Shown here: positions 25,786 to 37,075 of the stretch, in pieces
Numbering within the stretch: position 1 is the stretch's first letter
Layout of the letters: each line of letters begins with the position of its first letter
Source of the DNA: an uncultured Verrucomicrobiota bacterium
GTDB taxonomy: Bacteria; Verrucomicrobiota; Verrucomicrobiia; Verrucomicrobiales; DEV007
Reading direction: 5' to 3'
Length of the DNA: 64,000 bases
Assembly (NCBI GenBank): GCA_902589825.1
Contig: CACIUL010000008.1
Span: 1 to 64,000, forward strand
Program-made: the position numbers and the translations under genes
Notes under the pieces: generated by a model
What the model was told of the DNA's origin: nothing
The model's database searches: none
Seen by the model: the letters and a program-made list of their open reading frames with translations, nothing else

Positions 25786-25883
25786 CACTCTGCATGGATT
25801 CATGCCATTCCTTATGGCCAAATCGCTGCCATGGTTATTTTTTCGCTTTTAAATATAATCATCCCGTGTTCAAAATTGTTCTC

Positions 25884-26429
25884 ATGAAGAATATACTGCT
25901 CTCCACTTTCACCATTCTCGCCACTGCCAATCTCACACTCGCCGACCACCACGGGGGGGAGTTCAGTGAGCCCACAATCGACCTCGGTTGCGTGGTCAGT
26001 AACATCGATGCCTCGGTCAAGTTCTACACCGAAGCAATCGGATTCAAGGTCGCCGGCGGCTTCAAGGTGCCCGCCGGATTTGCAAAAGATTCCGGACTTA
26101 CTGCCAGCAAGGAACTCGACATCAAGGTTCTCACCCTGGGAGGAGCAAGCGGCGAGGAAGCTACCAAACTTAAGCTCATGCAGGTGAAGGGGTCGGGAGG
26201 CAAGGCGGATCAGTCCCATATCGACAGCACGCTTGGCTTCAGTTATATCACCATCATGGTCAAGAGCACCGATGCCGCCCTTAAGCGCCTCAAGAAGGCG
26301 GGCGTTAAACCCATCGCCAAAGGGCCAGCCACCCTGCCCAAGAGCCTCAACCCGGCACTTGCACTGACTATTGTTCGCGATCCAGACGGCAATTTTGTCG
26401 AGCTTGTCGGGCCGAAGCCTACAAAGTAA
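25884..26429 (+). CDS. Secreted VOC (glyoxalase-like) superfamily protein
   Basis: About 181 residues. The signal peptide is MKNILLSTFTILATANLTLA. The mature part opens with IDLGCVVSNIDASVKFYTEAIGFKV, the first beta-alpha-beta-beta module of the vicinal oxygen chelate fold. The second half has FSYITIMVKSTDAALKRLKKAGV and ends LTIVRDPDGNFVELVGP, the usual DPDGN-x-x-E-L motif with a metal-ligand Glu. The reaction is unknown. The longer frame from 25794 would mask the signal peptide, so I chose the ATG at 25884. It follows the sulfatase by 98 bases. Confidence 0.82.
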   Translation: MKNILLSTFTILATANLTLADHHGGEFSEPTIDLGCVVSNIDASVKFYTEAIGFKVAGGFKVPAGFAKDSGLTASKELDIKVLTLGGASGEEATKLKLMQVKGSGGKADQSHIDSTLGFSYITIMVKSTDAALKRLKKAGVKPIAKGPATLPKSLNPALALTIVRDPDGNFVELVGPKPTK

Positions 26430-26504
26430 CTGCCTTGCAGTAGACGGTTGATGCTCTCCTCAATGGCGCCCTTCAGTCCGCCGTCTTGGGCTTATTGATT
26501 AGCG

Positions 26505-26725
26505 GCCTTGCTGCATGGCACGAATCGTGAAACGATGCGTACCATGCAGCTCCATATCTCTTCCATCGCTGCTGGCACTTGCTGTTAATGGAAGTCTGAG
26601 CGCCATTCCCTGAGAAAACGGCCAGCTCAATCATTAAACAATCAGGTGTCCGGGAAGGCTTTACAGTGCACGTCAGGAAAGGCAAACCAAGGCCTGCCCT
26701 TAGGATCAATGGCCCGCAGCTGTTT
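26505..26725 (+). pseudogene. Decayed copy of the 5' end of the giant PQQ/LamG gene
   Basis: This stretch aligns by eye with 27447-27665, which holds the start hairpin, signal peptide and first part of the methyltransferase-like domain of the gene beginning at 27476. Shared blocks include TGGCACGAATCGTGAAACGA, ACTTGCTGT, CCTGAGAAAAC, AACAATCAGG and AGGCTTT. Roughly three quarters of positions agree. The reading frame is lost: the equivalent start codon (ATG 26535) leads to a TAA after 17 codons, and indels follow. It fills most of the 349-base gap between the VOC and DUF1287 genes. I infer an ancestral tandem duplication with decay of one copy. Confidence 0.75.
26511..26549 (+). repeat. Hairpin, copy A (in the decayed fragment)
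   Basis: CTGCATGGCACG (26511-26522) pairs with CGTACCATGCAG (26538-26549) with one mismatch. An inner ATCG/CGAT stem closes a TGAAA loop. One outer pair is G-C here where copy B at 27452-27490 has T-A, a matched two-sided change. Confidence 0.7.
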
Positions 26726-26778
26726 AAATTCACCAGACAACCCTGAAACATCTCAACCTGTGTGAACGTATACAAAGT

Positions 26779-27363
26779 ATGGCTCTTTTACGTACACTCT
26801 GTATCATTTTCCTGCTAGCAGGGCACAGTCTGGCACAAGGAACCAAGAGCAAGCCACAAAGACTCGTTGATGCTACTCGTACCAAAATAGGTGTCACTCT
26901 TGTCTACGATCCCTCCTATCAGGCCATTAAATATCCCATGGGGGATGTTGCCCCGGATCGCGGTGTATGCTCTGACGTCGTGATCAGAGCCTTTCGCAAG
27001 GGACTCAGGATGGACTTGCAAGAGCTCGTGCACCTGGACATGCGGAACAACTTTTCCAAATATCCGGATAATTGGGGTCTGAAAAAAACCGATCGAAATA
27101 TCGACCACCGCAGGGTTGCAAACCTTCAAACCTATTTCACCCGCAAAGGGTGGAAAGTTCCTGTCACCAAAAACAAGGACGATTACCAGCCCGGAGATCT
27201 GGTCATCTGCAGGGTTGCGGGGCGCCTTCCACACATCATGATCGTCAGTGACAAGAAGTCGCCAAAAGGTGTTCCGCTTGTCATTCACAACATCGGCCGA
27301 GGCACTCGCGAGGAAGACACGCTGTTCACCTATCCCATCTACGGTCACTTCCGAATCAGGTAA
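26779..27363 (+). CDS. Secreted DUF1287 protein (NlpC/P60-like fold)
   Basis: Exported protein of 194 residues. The signal peptide is MALLRTLCIIFLLAGHSLA. The body matches DUF1287: YDPSYQAIKYPMGDVAPDRGVCSDVVIRAFRK contains the likely catalytic Cys after DRG, LVHLDMRNNF follows, and DYQPGDLVICRVAGRLPHIMIVSD supplies the His typical of NlpC/P60-type cysteine amidases. A role in cell-wall or peptide amide cleavage is an inference from the fold. It sits between the decayed gene fragment and the intact giant gene. Confidence 0.88.
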   Translation: MALLRTLCIIFLLAGHSLAQGTKSKPQRLVDATRTKIGVTLVYDPSYQAIKYPMGDVAPDRGVCSDVVIRAFRKGLRMDLQELVHLDMRNNFSKYPDNWGLKKTDRNIDHRRVANLQTYFTRKGWKVPVTKNKDDYQPGDLVICRVAGRLPHIMIVSDKKSPKGVPLVIHNIGRGTREEDTLFTYPIYGHFRIR

Positions 27364-27451
27364 ACAAGCCTGGGAGCACCTTCATCCCCCGCATTAACCG
27401 CCCAATCGCCTGTTAATGCCGCCTAGTTGTCTATTTCTGCAGTCAACCTTG

Positions 27452-27490
27452 CTTCATGGCACGAATCGTGAAACGATGCGTGCCATGAAG
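27452..27490 (+). promoter_or_regulatory. Hairpin over the start codon of the PQQ/LamG gene, copy B
   Basis: CTTCATGGCACG (27452-27463) is a perfect 12-base inverted match to CGTGCCATGAAG (27479-27490). After one A/G mismatch an inner ATCG/CGAT stem closes a TGAAA loop. Both candidate start codons (ATG 27476 and ATG 27485) fall inside the right half. No Shine-Dalgarno sequence is visible. In RNA this would bury the start site, which suggests translational control or an RNA-level signal. Confidence 0.65.
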
Positions 27491-30400
27491 CCCTATATCC
27501 TTTTCCCGGCGCTGCTCACACTTGCTGTAAGTGGAATCCTGACAGCAAGCCCTGAGAAAACAGCAAGCGCCATCATTGAACAATCAGGGGTCCGGGGAGG
27601 CTTTGTAGTACACCTCGGGTGCGGGGAAGGCAAACTAACGGCTGCCCTGAAGATCAATGACAGCTATCAAGTCCATGGCATTGACCGGAATCGCGAAAGG
27701 GTAAATTCAGCTCGCGGGCATATTGATGCTCTGGGCATCTACGGCAGTGTTTCAGCCGATTACTTACATGGCCAGTCACTCCCTTACTCCGATAACATGG
27801 TCAACCTGCTTGTCTGTGAGGACCCCGAGGCGCTGGCCATAAGCACCGGCGAAATTCAAAGGGTATTGGTTCCCAATGGAATCGCCTTAATCAAGGAAGG
27901 CAACGGGTGGAAAAAGACCCAGAAGCCGCGCCCGGGCAATATCGACGAATGGACACACTTCCTGCACAGTGCCACCGGCAATGCAGTGGCTAAGGATGAT
28001 GTTGTCGGTCCACCCAGGCACCTGCAATGGATCGGCAACCCTCGCTGGTCCCGACACCATGACCGGATGGCCAGCACCAGCGCCATGGTCTCGGCCAGCG
28101 GCCGCCTTTTCTACATCATGGACGAGGGTTCCCGCATATCAATCCAGCTGCCTGCCAAGTGGCGGTTGATCGCACGTGATGCATTCAATGGCACCGTGCT
28201 CTGGAAACGGAACATCAGGGACTGGCAGAGCCATCTATGGCCATTGAAAAGCGGGCCGACAAACCTCGCTAGGCGCCTGGTAGCAGAAGGTGACAGGGTC
28301 TATGTCACACTGGGATTCAATGCCCCGACAGCAGTCCTTGATGCTGCAACCGGCAAAACCTTAAAGACATTTGCGGACAGTGAAGGAACCGAGGAAATCA
28401 TCCAAACCGGTGGAGTTGTTTACCTTCTGGTCAACAAGGGCGAGATGGAAACCGCGCGGTTTGCTCCAAAACTCAATGTCGGAGACCAGGCCCGGGTCGA
28501 CAAGGAGTTCCACTGGAATAAACAGCCACGCAAGATAATGGCCTTCGACGCCAAGACCGGCGAACGGCTTTGGCAGCGGGAAACCAAAGTTGCCCCACTT
28601 ACCCTCTCGGGTGATGAGCGCAGTATCTATTTTTTTGACGGCGAGAAAGTTGTCAGCCTTGGCCAGACCAGCGGCAATGTTCTTTGGGAATCCAAGCCTC
28701 TGGGCATGAAATCATATGTTGCCCAGAACTTCGGGCCCAAACTTGTCGCCTACGGCGAGGTAGTCATGTTTGCAGGTGGTGACCGTCTGGTAAGTGCACT
28801 GGACAGGAATACCGGCAGGGAAATCTGGTCAGAAGCACATGCCAGGGGTGGTTACAAGTCTCCTGAGGATCTGCTTGTCTCCGGTGGCCTGCTGTGGTCG
28901 GCACCTACCACAAGCGGCAGGGATTCCGGGGTCTTCACGGGACGCGACCCGCTTACCGGAGAGGTTAAAAACCAGTTTGCCCCGGAGGTCGACACCTATT
29001 GGTTTCATCACCGCTGCTATATAGCCAAGGCAACCGAAAAGTATATCCTGCCCTCGCGAACCGGCATTGAGTTTGTAAACCCGAAGGAAAAAAACTGGGA
29101 AATCCACCATTGGGTGCGTGGCGGATGCCTGTATGGCAGCATGCCTTGTAACGGGTTGCTCTACTCACCACCCCACAATTGTGCATGCTACCCGGAAGCC
29201 AAGCTATATGGCCTGAATGCACTGGCTCCCGCTTCTCAAGCCCGGAACCTGCCGGCAGTCATTTCGCCCGCAGGGCGACTGGAAAAAGGTCCGGCTTACA
29301 ATGATACAATCCGGGGCGGTGAAACCGCAGGAGACTGGCCAACCTACCGCGCCAACAATGCCCGAAGCGGCAGGAGCAAAGCCGTCCTTTCAACGAACAT
29401 CAAGCCTTCCTGGAAGAGTAAACTCGGTGGCCGCCTCAGTGCCCTGAGCATTGCGGCAGGCCGGGTTTTTGTTGCCCGGGTTGATGCCCACACCCTGCAC
29501 GCCCTTGACCAGAAAAGCGGCCACCCGCTGTGGCAATACACTGCGGGTGGACGAATCGATTCACCGCCTACCATTGCCGAAGGACGTGCCATCTTCGGTT
29601 CCGCTGACGGCTGGGTCTATTGCCTGAGGGCAAATGACGGAAAACTGGTCTGGCGTTTCCGGGCAGCACCCCGCGACAGGCGCTTAATGGCAATGGAACA
29701 ACTCGAGTCCGTATGGCCGGTTCATGGCACCATACTTGTTGAGGAAAATATTGCGTATTTTGTCGCCGGACGTTCCTACTTCCTTGATGGGGGGCTGCGC
29801 TTCTTCAAGGTAGACATCAGGTCAGGAAAAAAACTTGCCGAGGTCGTGCTCAATGACCGCAACCCGGAAACCGGAAAGAACCTGCAGGACCAGCTTCAAA
29901 CCCTGCAAATGCCGGTAGGCCTTCCTGATATCCTCTCGGTCAAGGATGATCATATTTACATGCGCTCACAGCAGTTTGACCGCAACGGGAAGAGAATGTT
30001 CCTTGGTCCTCACTCAGGGGATGCGGCAAGGCAGGGATCCGTGCAAGGTGGTGCTGAAGCGCACCTTTTCTCGCCAACCGGTTTCCTGGACGGCTCGTGG
30101 TTCCACCGCAGCTATTGGGTCTACGGGCGCAGTTTTGCTGGCGGACACAATGGTTACCACCAGGCAGGAAAATTTGCACCTTCCGGGAGAATTCTCGTCT
30201 TTGATGAGGACAACGTCTTCGGGTTCGGGCGCAAGCCAGAATATTACCGTTGGACAACCACCCTGGAACACCAGCTTTTCAGTGCGCCTAAGAAAGCACC
30301 TCCGATTCCGAAAATACCAGCAAAACGCGGAATCGGCACCACTGCAATCGATTATGCAATTACCCCGAGCCTGAACCCGACTCAGAGCGCCCTGAGCATT

Positions 30401-31360
30401 CAGGCCTGGATCAATCCGAACAAGCCGACTGGGGTCGTCGTGGCACACGGCGGGCCCCAGAACGGATACGCAATCTACTTGAACAAGGGAAAACTGCACT
30501 TTGCCGTGCGGGCCAATAATGAGCTCACACAGGCGGTCTCCCCAATGCGAACACCTCCCAAAAAGTGGTCACATGTCGCCGGTGTCCTGGGCAAACAAGG
30601 TGAGATGCGCCTTTACCTCAATGGGGAACAGGTCGCTAAAGCAACCTCAAACTCCCTGATTACCGCCAACCCCATACAGGGACTCCAGATTGGTGCGGAC
30701 GCAATTAGCGCGGTTGCCGAGTATACCGCCCCCTTAGGCTTTGCCGGTTCTATCGATGAGGTGCGTATCTTCCACCGGGCACTTGCCGCTGAAGAAATCA
30801 AAAGCCATGCAGCCAACCCCGGGGGAGTGCCTGAGGACCGGAGCGGAATCGTTCTGGACTGCTCCTTTGACCGGGGACACGGACGTGACTTTTCAGGTCA
30901 AAACAACCATGGCAAGGTCGAGGGCGCGCAGCCTGCCAAGGGCAAGGCTGGCAACGCGATGCGCTTTACCGGCAAACCCGCCAAGAGCAAGGGCATAGGC
31001 GGGTATCACGTGGTTCATAAATGGACAAAACAAACACCGCTCTTCGTGCGTTCCATGCTGCTTAGTGGCGATTCCCTGTTCATCGCCGGTCCCCCCGATA
31101 TCATGGATGAGGAGGAAACCTTCAAGCGGTTAACGGAACGGGACCCCGAGGTACACAAGTTACTCGCCTCACAGGATGCGGCCCTTGAAGGGAAACAGGG
31201 CGGTATCCTCCGGGTGGTGAACAAGCATGACGGGGCCCAGTTGGCTGAATACAAGATCGGTGCCCTGCCTGTCTGGGACAGCCTTGCGGCAAGCGCAAAC
31301 CGCCTCTACTGGACCACTGAAACCGGAGAAGTCGTCAGCTACACGGCATCCAGCCAGTGA
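27476..31360 (+). CDS. Giant secreted protein: methyltransferase-like, PQQ beta-propeller, LamG
   Basis: Protein of about 1294 residues. The signal peptide is MKPYILFPALLTLAVSGILTAS. Residues about 40-138 resemble a class I methyltransferase (FVVHLGCGEGKLTAAL, VHGIDRNRERV, SLPYSDNMVNLLVC). PQQ-like propeller repeats follow from about 180 to 905 (DAFNGTVLWKRNI, DAKTGERLWQRE, LDRNTGREIWSE, DQKSGHPLWQY), with a second block opening GDWPTYRANNARSGRS near 619. A LamG/concanavalin-like domain spans about 958-1115 (ALSIQAWINPNK, LYLNGEQVAKA, SIDEVRIFHRAL). It probably works on the cell surface or in the periplasm; catalytic activity is unproven. ATG 27485 is an alternative start; both lie in a hairpin. 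A decayed copy of its 5' end lies about 940 bases upstream. Confidence 0.85.
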   Translation: MRAMKPYILFPALLTLAVSGILTASPEKTASAIIEQSGVRGGFVVHLGCGEGKLTAALKINDSYQVHGIDRNRERVNSARGHIDALGIYGSVSADYLHGQSLPYSDNMVNLLVCEDPEALAISTGEIQRVLVPNGIALIKEGNGWKKTQKPRPGNIDEWTHFLHSATGNAVAKDDVVGPPRHLQWIGNPRWSRHHDRMASTSAMVSASGRLFYIMDEGSRISIQLPAKWRLIARDAFNGTVLWKRNIRDWQSHLWPLKSGPTNLARRLVAEGDRVYVTLGFNAPTAVLDAATGKTLKTFADSEGTEEIIQTGGVVYLLVNKGEMETARFAPKLNVGDQARVDKEFHWNKQPRKIMAFDAKTGERLWQRETKVAPLTLSGDERSIYFFDGEKVVSLGQTSGNVLWESKPLGMKSYVAQNFGPKLVAYGEVVMFAGGDRLVSALDRNTGREIWSEAHARGGYKSPEDLLVSGGLLWSAPTTSGRDSGVFTGRDPLTGEVKNQFAPEVDTYWFHHRCYIAKATEKYILPSRTGIEFVNPKEKNWEIHHWVRGGCLYGSMPCNGLLYSPPHNCACYPEAKLYGLNALAPASQARNLPAVISPAGRLEKGPAYNDTIRGGETAGDWPTYRANNARSGRSKAVLSTNIKPSWKSKLGGRLSALSIAAGRVFVARVDAHTLHALDQKSGHPLWQYTAGGRIDSPPTIAEGRAIFGSADGWVYCLRANDGKLVWRFRAAPRDRRLMAMEQLESVWPVHGTILVEENIAYFVAGRSYFLDGGLRFFKVDIRSGKKLAEVVLNDRNPETGKNLQDQLQTLQMPVGLPDILSVKDDHIYMRSQQFDRNGKRMFLGPHSGDAARQGSVQGGAEAHLFSPTGFLDGSWFHRSYWVYGRSFAGGHNGYHQAGKFAPSGRILVFDEDNVFGFGRKPEYYRWTTTLEHQLFSAPKKAPPIPKIPAKRGIGTTAIDYAITPSLNPTQSALSIQAWINPNKPTGVVVAHGGPQNGYAIYLNKGKLHFAVRANNELTQAVSPMRTPPKKWSHVAGVLGKQGEMRLYLNGEQVAKATSNSLITANPIQGLQIGADAISAVAEYTAPLGFAGSIDEVRIFHRALAAEEIKSHAANPGGVPEDRSGIVLDCSFDRGHGRDFSGQNNHGKVEGAQPAKGKAGNAMRFTGKPAKSKGIGGYHVVHKWTKQTPLFVRSMLLSGDSLFIAGPPDIMDEEETFKRLTERDPEVHKLLASQDAALEGKQGGILRVVNKHDGAQLAEYKIGALPVWDSLAASANRLYWTTETGEVVSYTASSQ

Positions 31361-31419
31361 ACCCGCTGCGGCTTTCAGTGAGTAATAAGCACGAGAAAAA
31401 TTCTGAGCATAACCCTTTG

Positions 31420-33018
31420 CTAACGCCTGACGTAATCAATGGCCTTCAGTATGGCCTGCTCTTTTCCACGGGTTGATTCGAAGTGAGGGCTGATTGCCAG
31501 CACCTTGCCTTTGCCAAAATCCGAGACCACCACAGCAGGCGCACCTATCATGGTGCCCTTCTGCGCCTCGTAAATACCGTTTTCAGTTCGGAAAAAAGCA
31601 AGTGCCCGGTAAGCCGGGGCCGATGGTGTATTGCCAGGGGAGAGAATCGGCCCGTTATGGTAGCGGATTGAATGCGTCCCCTCCAGGCCGAATAATGCTG
31701 CCCCCTCGTCTGTAAACTCTACACGAACCTCGGTTGACTTACCCCGGTACCACATGGATTTGCGTCCCCTGCCTTTCACCTCAACCATCTTATTGAACAC
31801 AGAGGCATTCATGAGGTTCAGGGACCATTTGTAATGGGATGAGCAAAGGTAAGCGCCTGCACAAATACCAACCACTCCACCACCTTTACGAACAAAGCGC
31901 CGCACATTCTCCCGACCATCAGCTCCTATCGCACCACCCTGCTTGCTGCCTGATCCACCCGGAAACACCATGACTTCAAACTGCTGCAGACCCAACTCAC
32001 TCATGTCCTGTGGACCGACATGACACGCAAAAAAACGACGATCCTCCCCGATCACCTTCAGCACCTTCGCTTCATTGGCACCTGCAGCATCAAAAACCCC
32101 AACACGGGTCAATCCAGGCAGGGCCCGCGGACCCATCACATCACGCAAGTCCCGGTCGGTCATTCCAAGGCGCAGAAATGCCATGGAAATCATGACGCGG
32201 TGTTGCCGGGCCCGCAATGATACCGGTTGATCCCGGGAAGTTGTTTCCAGGATGAAACTTTTTGCGCCAAGAAGCCTGTGACACGCCCGGGCAAGGCTAC
32301 CGTTAACGGGACCCGACCTAGAGAGCAGTGAAAAATGTCTTTCCGGTGTAATCCCCTTGTTCACGGCATCCAGCATGATCCGGGCAAAAGAAGCCTCGCC
32401 GGGAAAGGTAATAATGCTTGAACCGACCGATTTCGGGTTGATGCGGTGCACATCAAAGCCCTCGTGCAGGTCAAACACCCACTCTGGTTGAAACCTGCTG
32501 ACAAATGCCCAGATTGCCTGGCAAAGCGGGGTGATCGCCGCTGCTCCCTTGTCCCGGGGGAAATTACGGTTCAGGTCCCTTTTCTCCCGGTCATTGCGGT
32601 ATTCAGGAGACCAGCGAAGATTGGCAGCGAGGCCAAGCCGGTTGACCTTGGGCAATATCAGGAGTTTGCCACGGATAATTGGCCAGTGCCTAATTTGTTC
32701 TGCAGCACGAAACCCGGCGGGTTCATTACCATGCATGCCCCCGACCAGGAGCACCGTTGCTCCCGGCTTACCACTATCGATAATCCACCATGGGGTTTCC
32801 CAGGAGGTGCCACTACCAAGTTTGCCGTGACTGATTTCGTTGGCTGACGCTGCTTTACCCGGCAGGGCTGTCACCAATGCCACGACCATAAACCAACCAA
32901 TCAATCCCCTCGCAAAATGACTTAGCCTGATTTTGCAGCGCCACCGTGCTGCGGCACTGCTGCTCAACTGCAGAAAATCAGTCAGCGAAAACCCAAGGCA
33001 ACCGGGACTGGTTCCCAT
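31420..33018 (-). CDS. Secreted M14-type (AstE/AspA-like) peptidase fused to a GATase1-like (BPL_N) domain
   Basis: Protein of about 532 residues. A membrane or signal segment (GLIGWFMVVALVTALPGKAASA) ends near residue 59. The first domain has LLVGGMHGNEPAG with zinc ligands His96 and Glu99, RDLNRNFP, and FDLHEG with the third ligand near residue 186, as in M14 carboxypeptidases and succinylglutamate desuccinylases. From about residue 302 a class I glutamine amidotransferase-like domain begins (TRVGVFDAAGANEAKVL, VFPGGSG, GVVGICAGAYLCS with the nucleophile-position Cys), the type called BPL_N. The ATG at 33018 has AAGGA six bases upstream, so I preferred it over the ATG at 33054. It follows icd on the same strand after 196 bases. 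Substrate unknown. Confidence 0.82.
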   Translation of the reverse strand: MGTSPGCLGFSLTDFLQLSSSAAARWRCKIRLSHFARGLIGWFMVVALVTALPGKAASANEISHGKLGSGTSWETPWWIIDSGKPGATVLLVGGMHGNEPAGFRAAEQIRHWPIIRGKLLILPKVNRLGLAANLRWSPEYRNDREKRDLNRNFPRDKGAAAITPLCQAIWAFVSRFQPEWVFDLHEGFDVHRINPKSVGSSIITFPGEASFARIMLDAVNKGITPERHFSLLSRSGPVNGSLARACHRLLGAKSFILETTSRDQPVSLRARQHRVMISMAFLRLGMTDRDLRDVMGPRALPGLTRVGVFDAAGANEAKVLKVIGEDRRFFACHVGPQDMSELGLQQFEVMVFPGGSGSKQGGAIGADGRENVRRFVRKGGGVVGICAGAYLCSSHYKWSLNLMNASVFNKMVEVKGRGRKSMWYRGKSTEVRVEFTDEGAALFGLEGTHSIRYHNGPILSPGNTPSAPAYRALAFFRTENGIYEAQKGTMIGAPAVVVSDFGKGKVLAISPHFESTRGKEQAILKAIDYVRR

Positions 33019-33214
33019 AAGTTTCCTTCTGTGCATCTCAGCAGGAAGCATCATGTCCGCACTACGGGCCCATTGGCTTCAACCCGGCCCATGGGCAAAC
33101 TAATCCATTACCGGCAAACATGTCCAGTGGTATGATCTTTACACCGCTTATCCCGCCAAACAGGGCAACGGCCAATTCCGGACAAGGCCAGTCACCCCCG
33201 CCCCTCAAGGTGCA

Positions 33215-35530
<2,316 letters not shown>

Positions 35531-35590
35531 TCAAGGTCAAAAGACAATCGATGAACCCTCCGGCAAGCCTTTACCTGTCATCGGGAAGAT

Positions 35591-36862
35591 CTAGCCTGCC
35601 TGATGGATATGAATGTCCTGCTGCGGATAGGGAATGCTGATACCCTCACGGTCGAATTCCGCCTTCACCTGCTGAATCACATCCCAGTGCACCTGCCAGT
35701 AATCACCGGTATTGACCCAGGGCCTGCAAATAAAATTAACCGATGAGTCCGCAAGCTCGTGAAGCTGGATAACCGGCTCAGGATCCTCAAGCACCAGCTC
35801 ATGGCGGGATACAATACGCTCAAGGATTGATCTTGCCTTGTCGGCATCATCCTCATAGCCGATACCGAAAATCATATCAACCCGCCGGGTGTTGCTTGCA
35901 GAGGCATTGGTGATCACCTGCCCCCAGACATTCCTGTTGGGAACAAGCACCACTTTATTGTCAAAGGTCCTGATCGTCGTGCTGACCAGACTTACACTGT
36001 CAATTTTCCCGTTCACGCCACCAACCTCCACGACATCACCGACATCAAATGGCCTGTAGATGAGTAACATGACACCAGAGGCAAAATTGCCGAGCGTGTC
36101 CTGCAGGGCAAAGCCAATAATGAATGATGCACCCCCTATCACGGCGAGCAATGCCCCGACATTCACGCCAACTGTCCCGAGGGCAACCAAAAGGCCAATA
36201 CACATCACCGCCCGGAATGAGATCGTCACCATGAACTGCTCAAGAAGCTCAGAAAACCGGTCGCTGAGTTCTGCAGCCCTTCGGACCACACGGCGAACAA
36301 ATCGGGCAATGATCCAGAAGACAAAAATTATGCCAAGAAATTTAAGTGCCTGCAAACCCCACTTCACACCACCCTCCTTGGCGACCAGCCAACCCGTAAA
36401 GGCATCCCATGTCGCTACCGCATCTGTCACGTCCACCTGAGCTCCGCCAACCGCATTGGCATAGTCAAGAAACGCCGAAGCATCCCCTCCCTTGGACTCC
36501 AGTTCGGCAATAACCATCCTGAAACGCGTGATGGCCAAAGCCTTTTCCTCCCTGAGTTTCGTCAATTCCGCGGCAGGCCCGGCCTTGATCGTCAATTCCG
36601 AAATCTGCGTGACCTTGCCTTTCACGATATCCAGCCAGGCACCTGCCTCCACCTCAAGCTCATCCTTTGTCAGCGGCTGGAGCAGTAACTTGAGGTGCTT
36701 TTCCGGGATCTCCAGACTTTTCCCATCAGGCAGAGCCAACGAAGCCGGCTGAGTGTCCGTCGCAGACGTTTCATCAGGAGCCTGATTAGCCCCAAGTAAG
36801 GGCAGGCAGGCCCACACACATAAAAAAGCCAATACAGGCAGGATTGATCGAAAGTTCATCAT
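35591..36862 (-). CDS. MscS family mechanosensitive ion channel
   Basis: Membrane channel of 423 residues. A signal-like N terminus is followed by a soluble region of about 140 residues with coiled-coil tendency, which is extra relative to Escherichia coli MscS. Two or three membrane helices follow (WGLQALKFLGIIFVFWIIARFV, AVMCIGLLVALGTVGVNVGALLAVIG). The pore helix and beta domain have the family hallmark GASFIIGFALQDTLGNFASGVMLLIYRPFDVGDVVEVGG, then TIRTFDNKVVLVPNRNVWGQVITN. It should open under membrane tension and release solutes on hypo-osmotic shock. Confidence 0.92.
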   Translation of the reverse strand: MMNFRSILPVLAFLCVWACLPLLGANQAPDETSATDTQPASLALPDGKSLEIPEKHLKLLLQPLTKDELEVEAGAWLDIVKGKVTQISELTIKAGPAAELTKLREEKALAITRFRMVIAELESKGGDASAFLDYANAVGGAQVDVTDAVATWDAFTGWLVAKEGGVKWGLQALKFLGIIFVFWIIARFVRRVVRRAAELSDRFSELLEQFMVTISFRAVMCIGLLVALGTVGVNVGALLAVIGGASFIIGFALQDTLGNFASGVMLLIYRPFDVGDVVEVGGVNGKIDSVSLVSTTIRTFDNKVVLVPNRNVWGQVITNASASNTRRVDMIFGIGYEDDADKARSILERIVSRHELVLEDPEPVIQLHELADSSVNFICRPWVNTGDYWQVHWDVIQQVKAEFDREGISIPYPQQDIHIHQAG

Positions 36863-37075
36863 CTGGTTGGGTTCGGTTGAGCAGCGGTGCTTGACCCTGC
36901 AATATGAACATCTAAAGGGCCGTAGTCAAAACAAGCCATGCAGATCTTAAAGGCTTGTCCGGCCAGCTGCACAAACTTCTATGCCTGGCATGATTTTGCA
37001 GGACACACAGTCAGGCTATTGTCCCTTAAAGAACCTTAATTGATACCAAGGCATCAAAGTATGCTATATTATGCC

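Noticed and set aside
26473-26775. Minus-strand open frame of 100 codons in the decayed fragment
   Set aside because: The stretch is better explained by homology to the plus-strand PQQ gene; the minus-strand translation has no motif.
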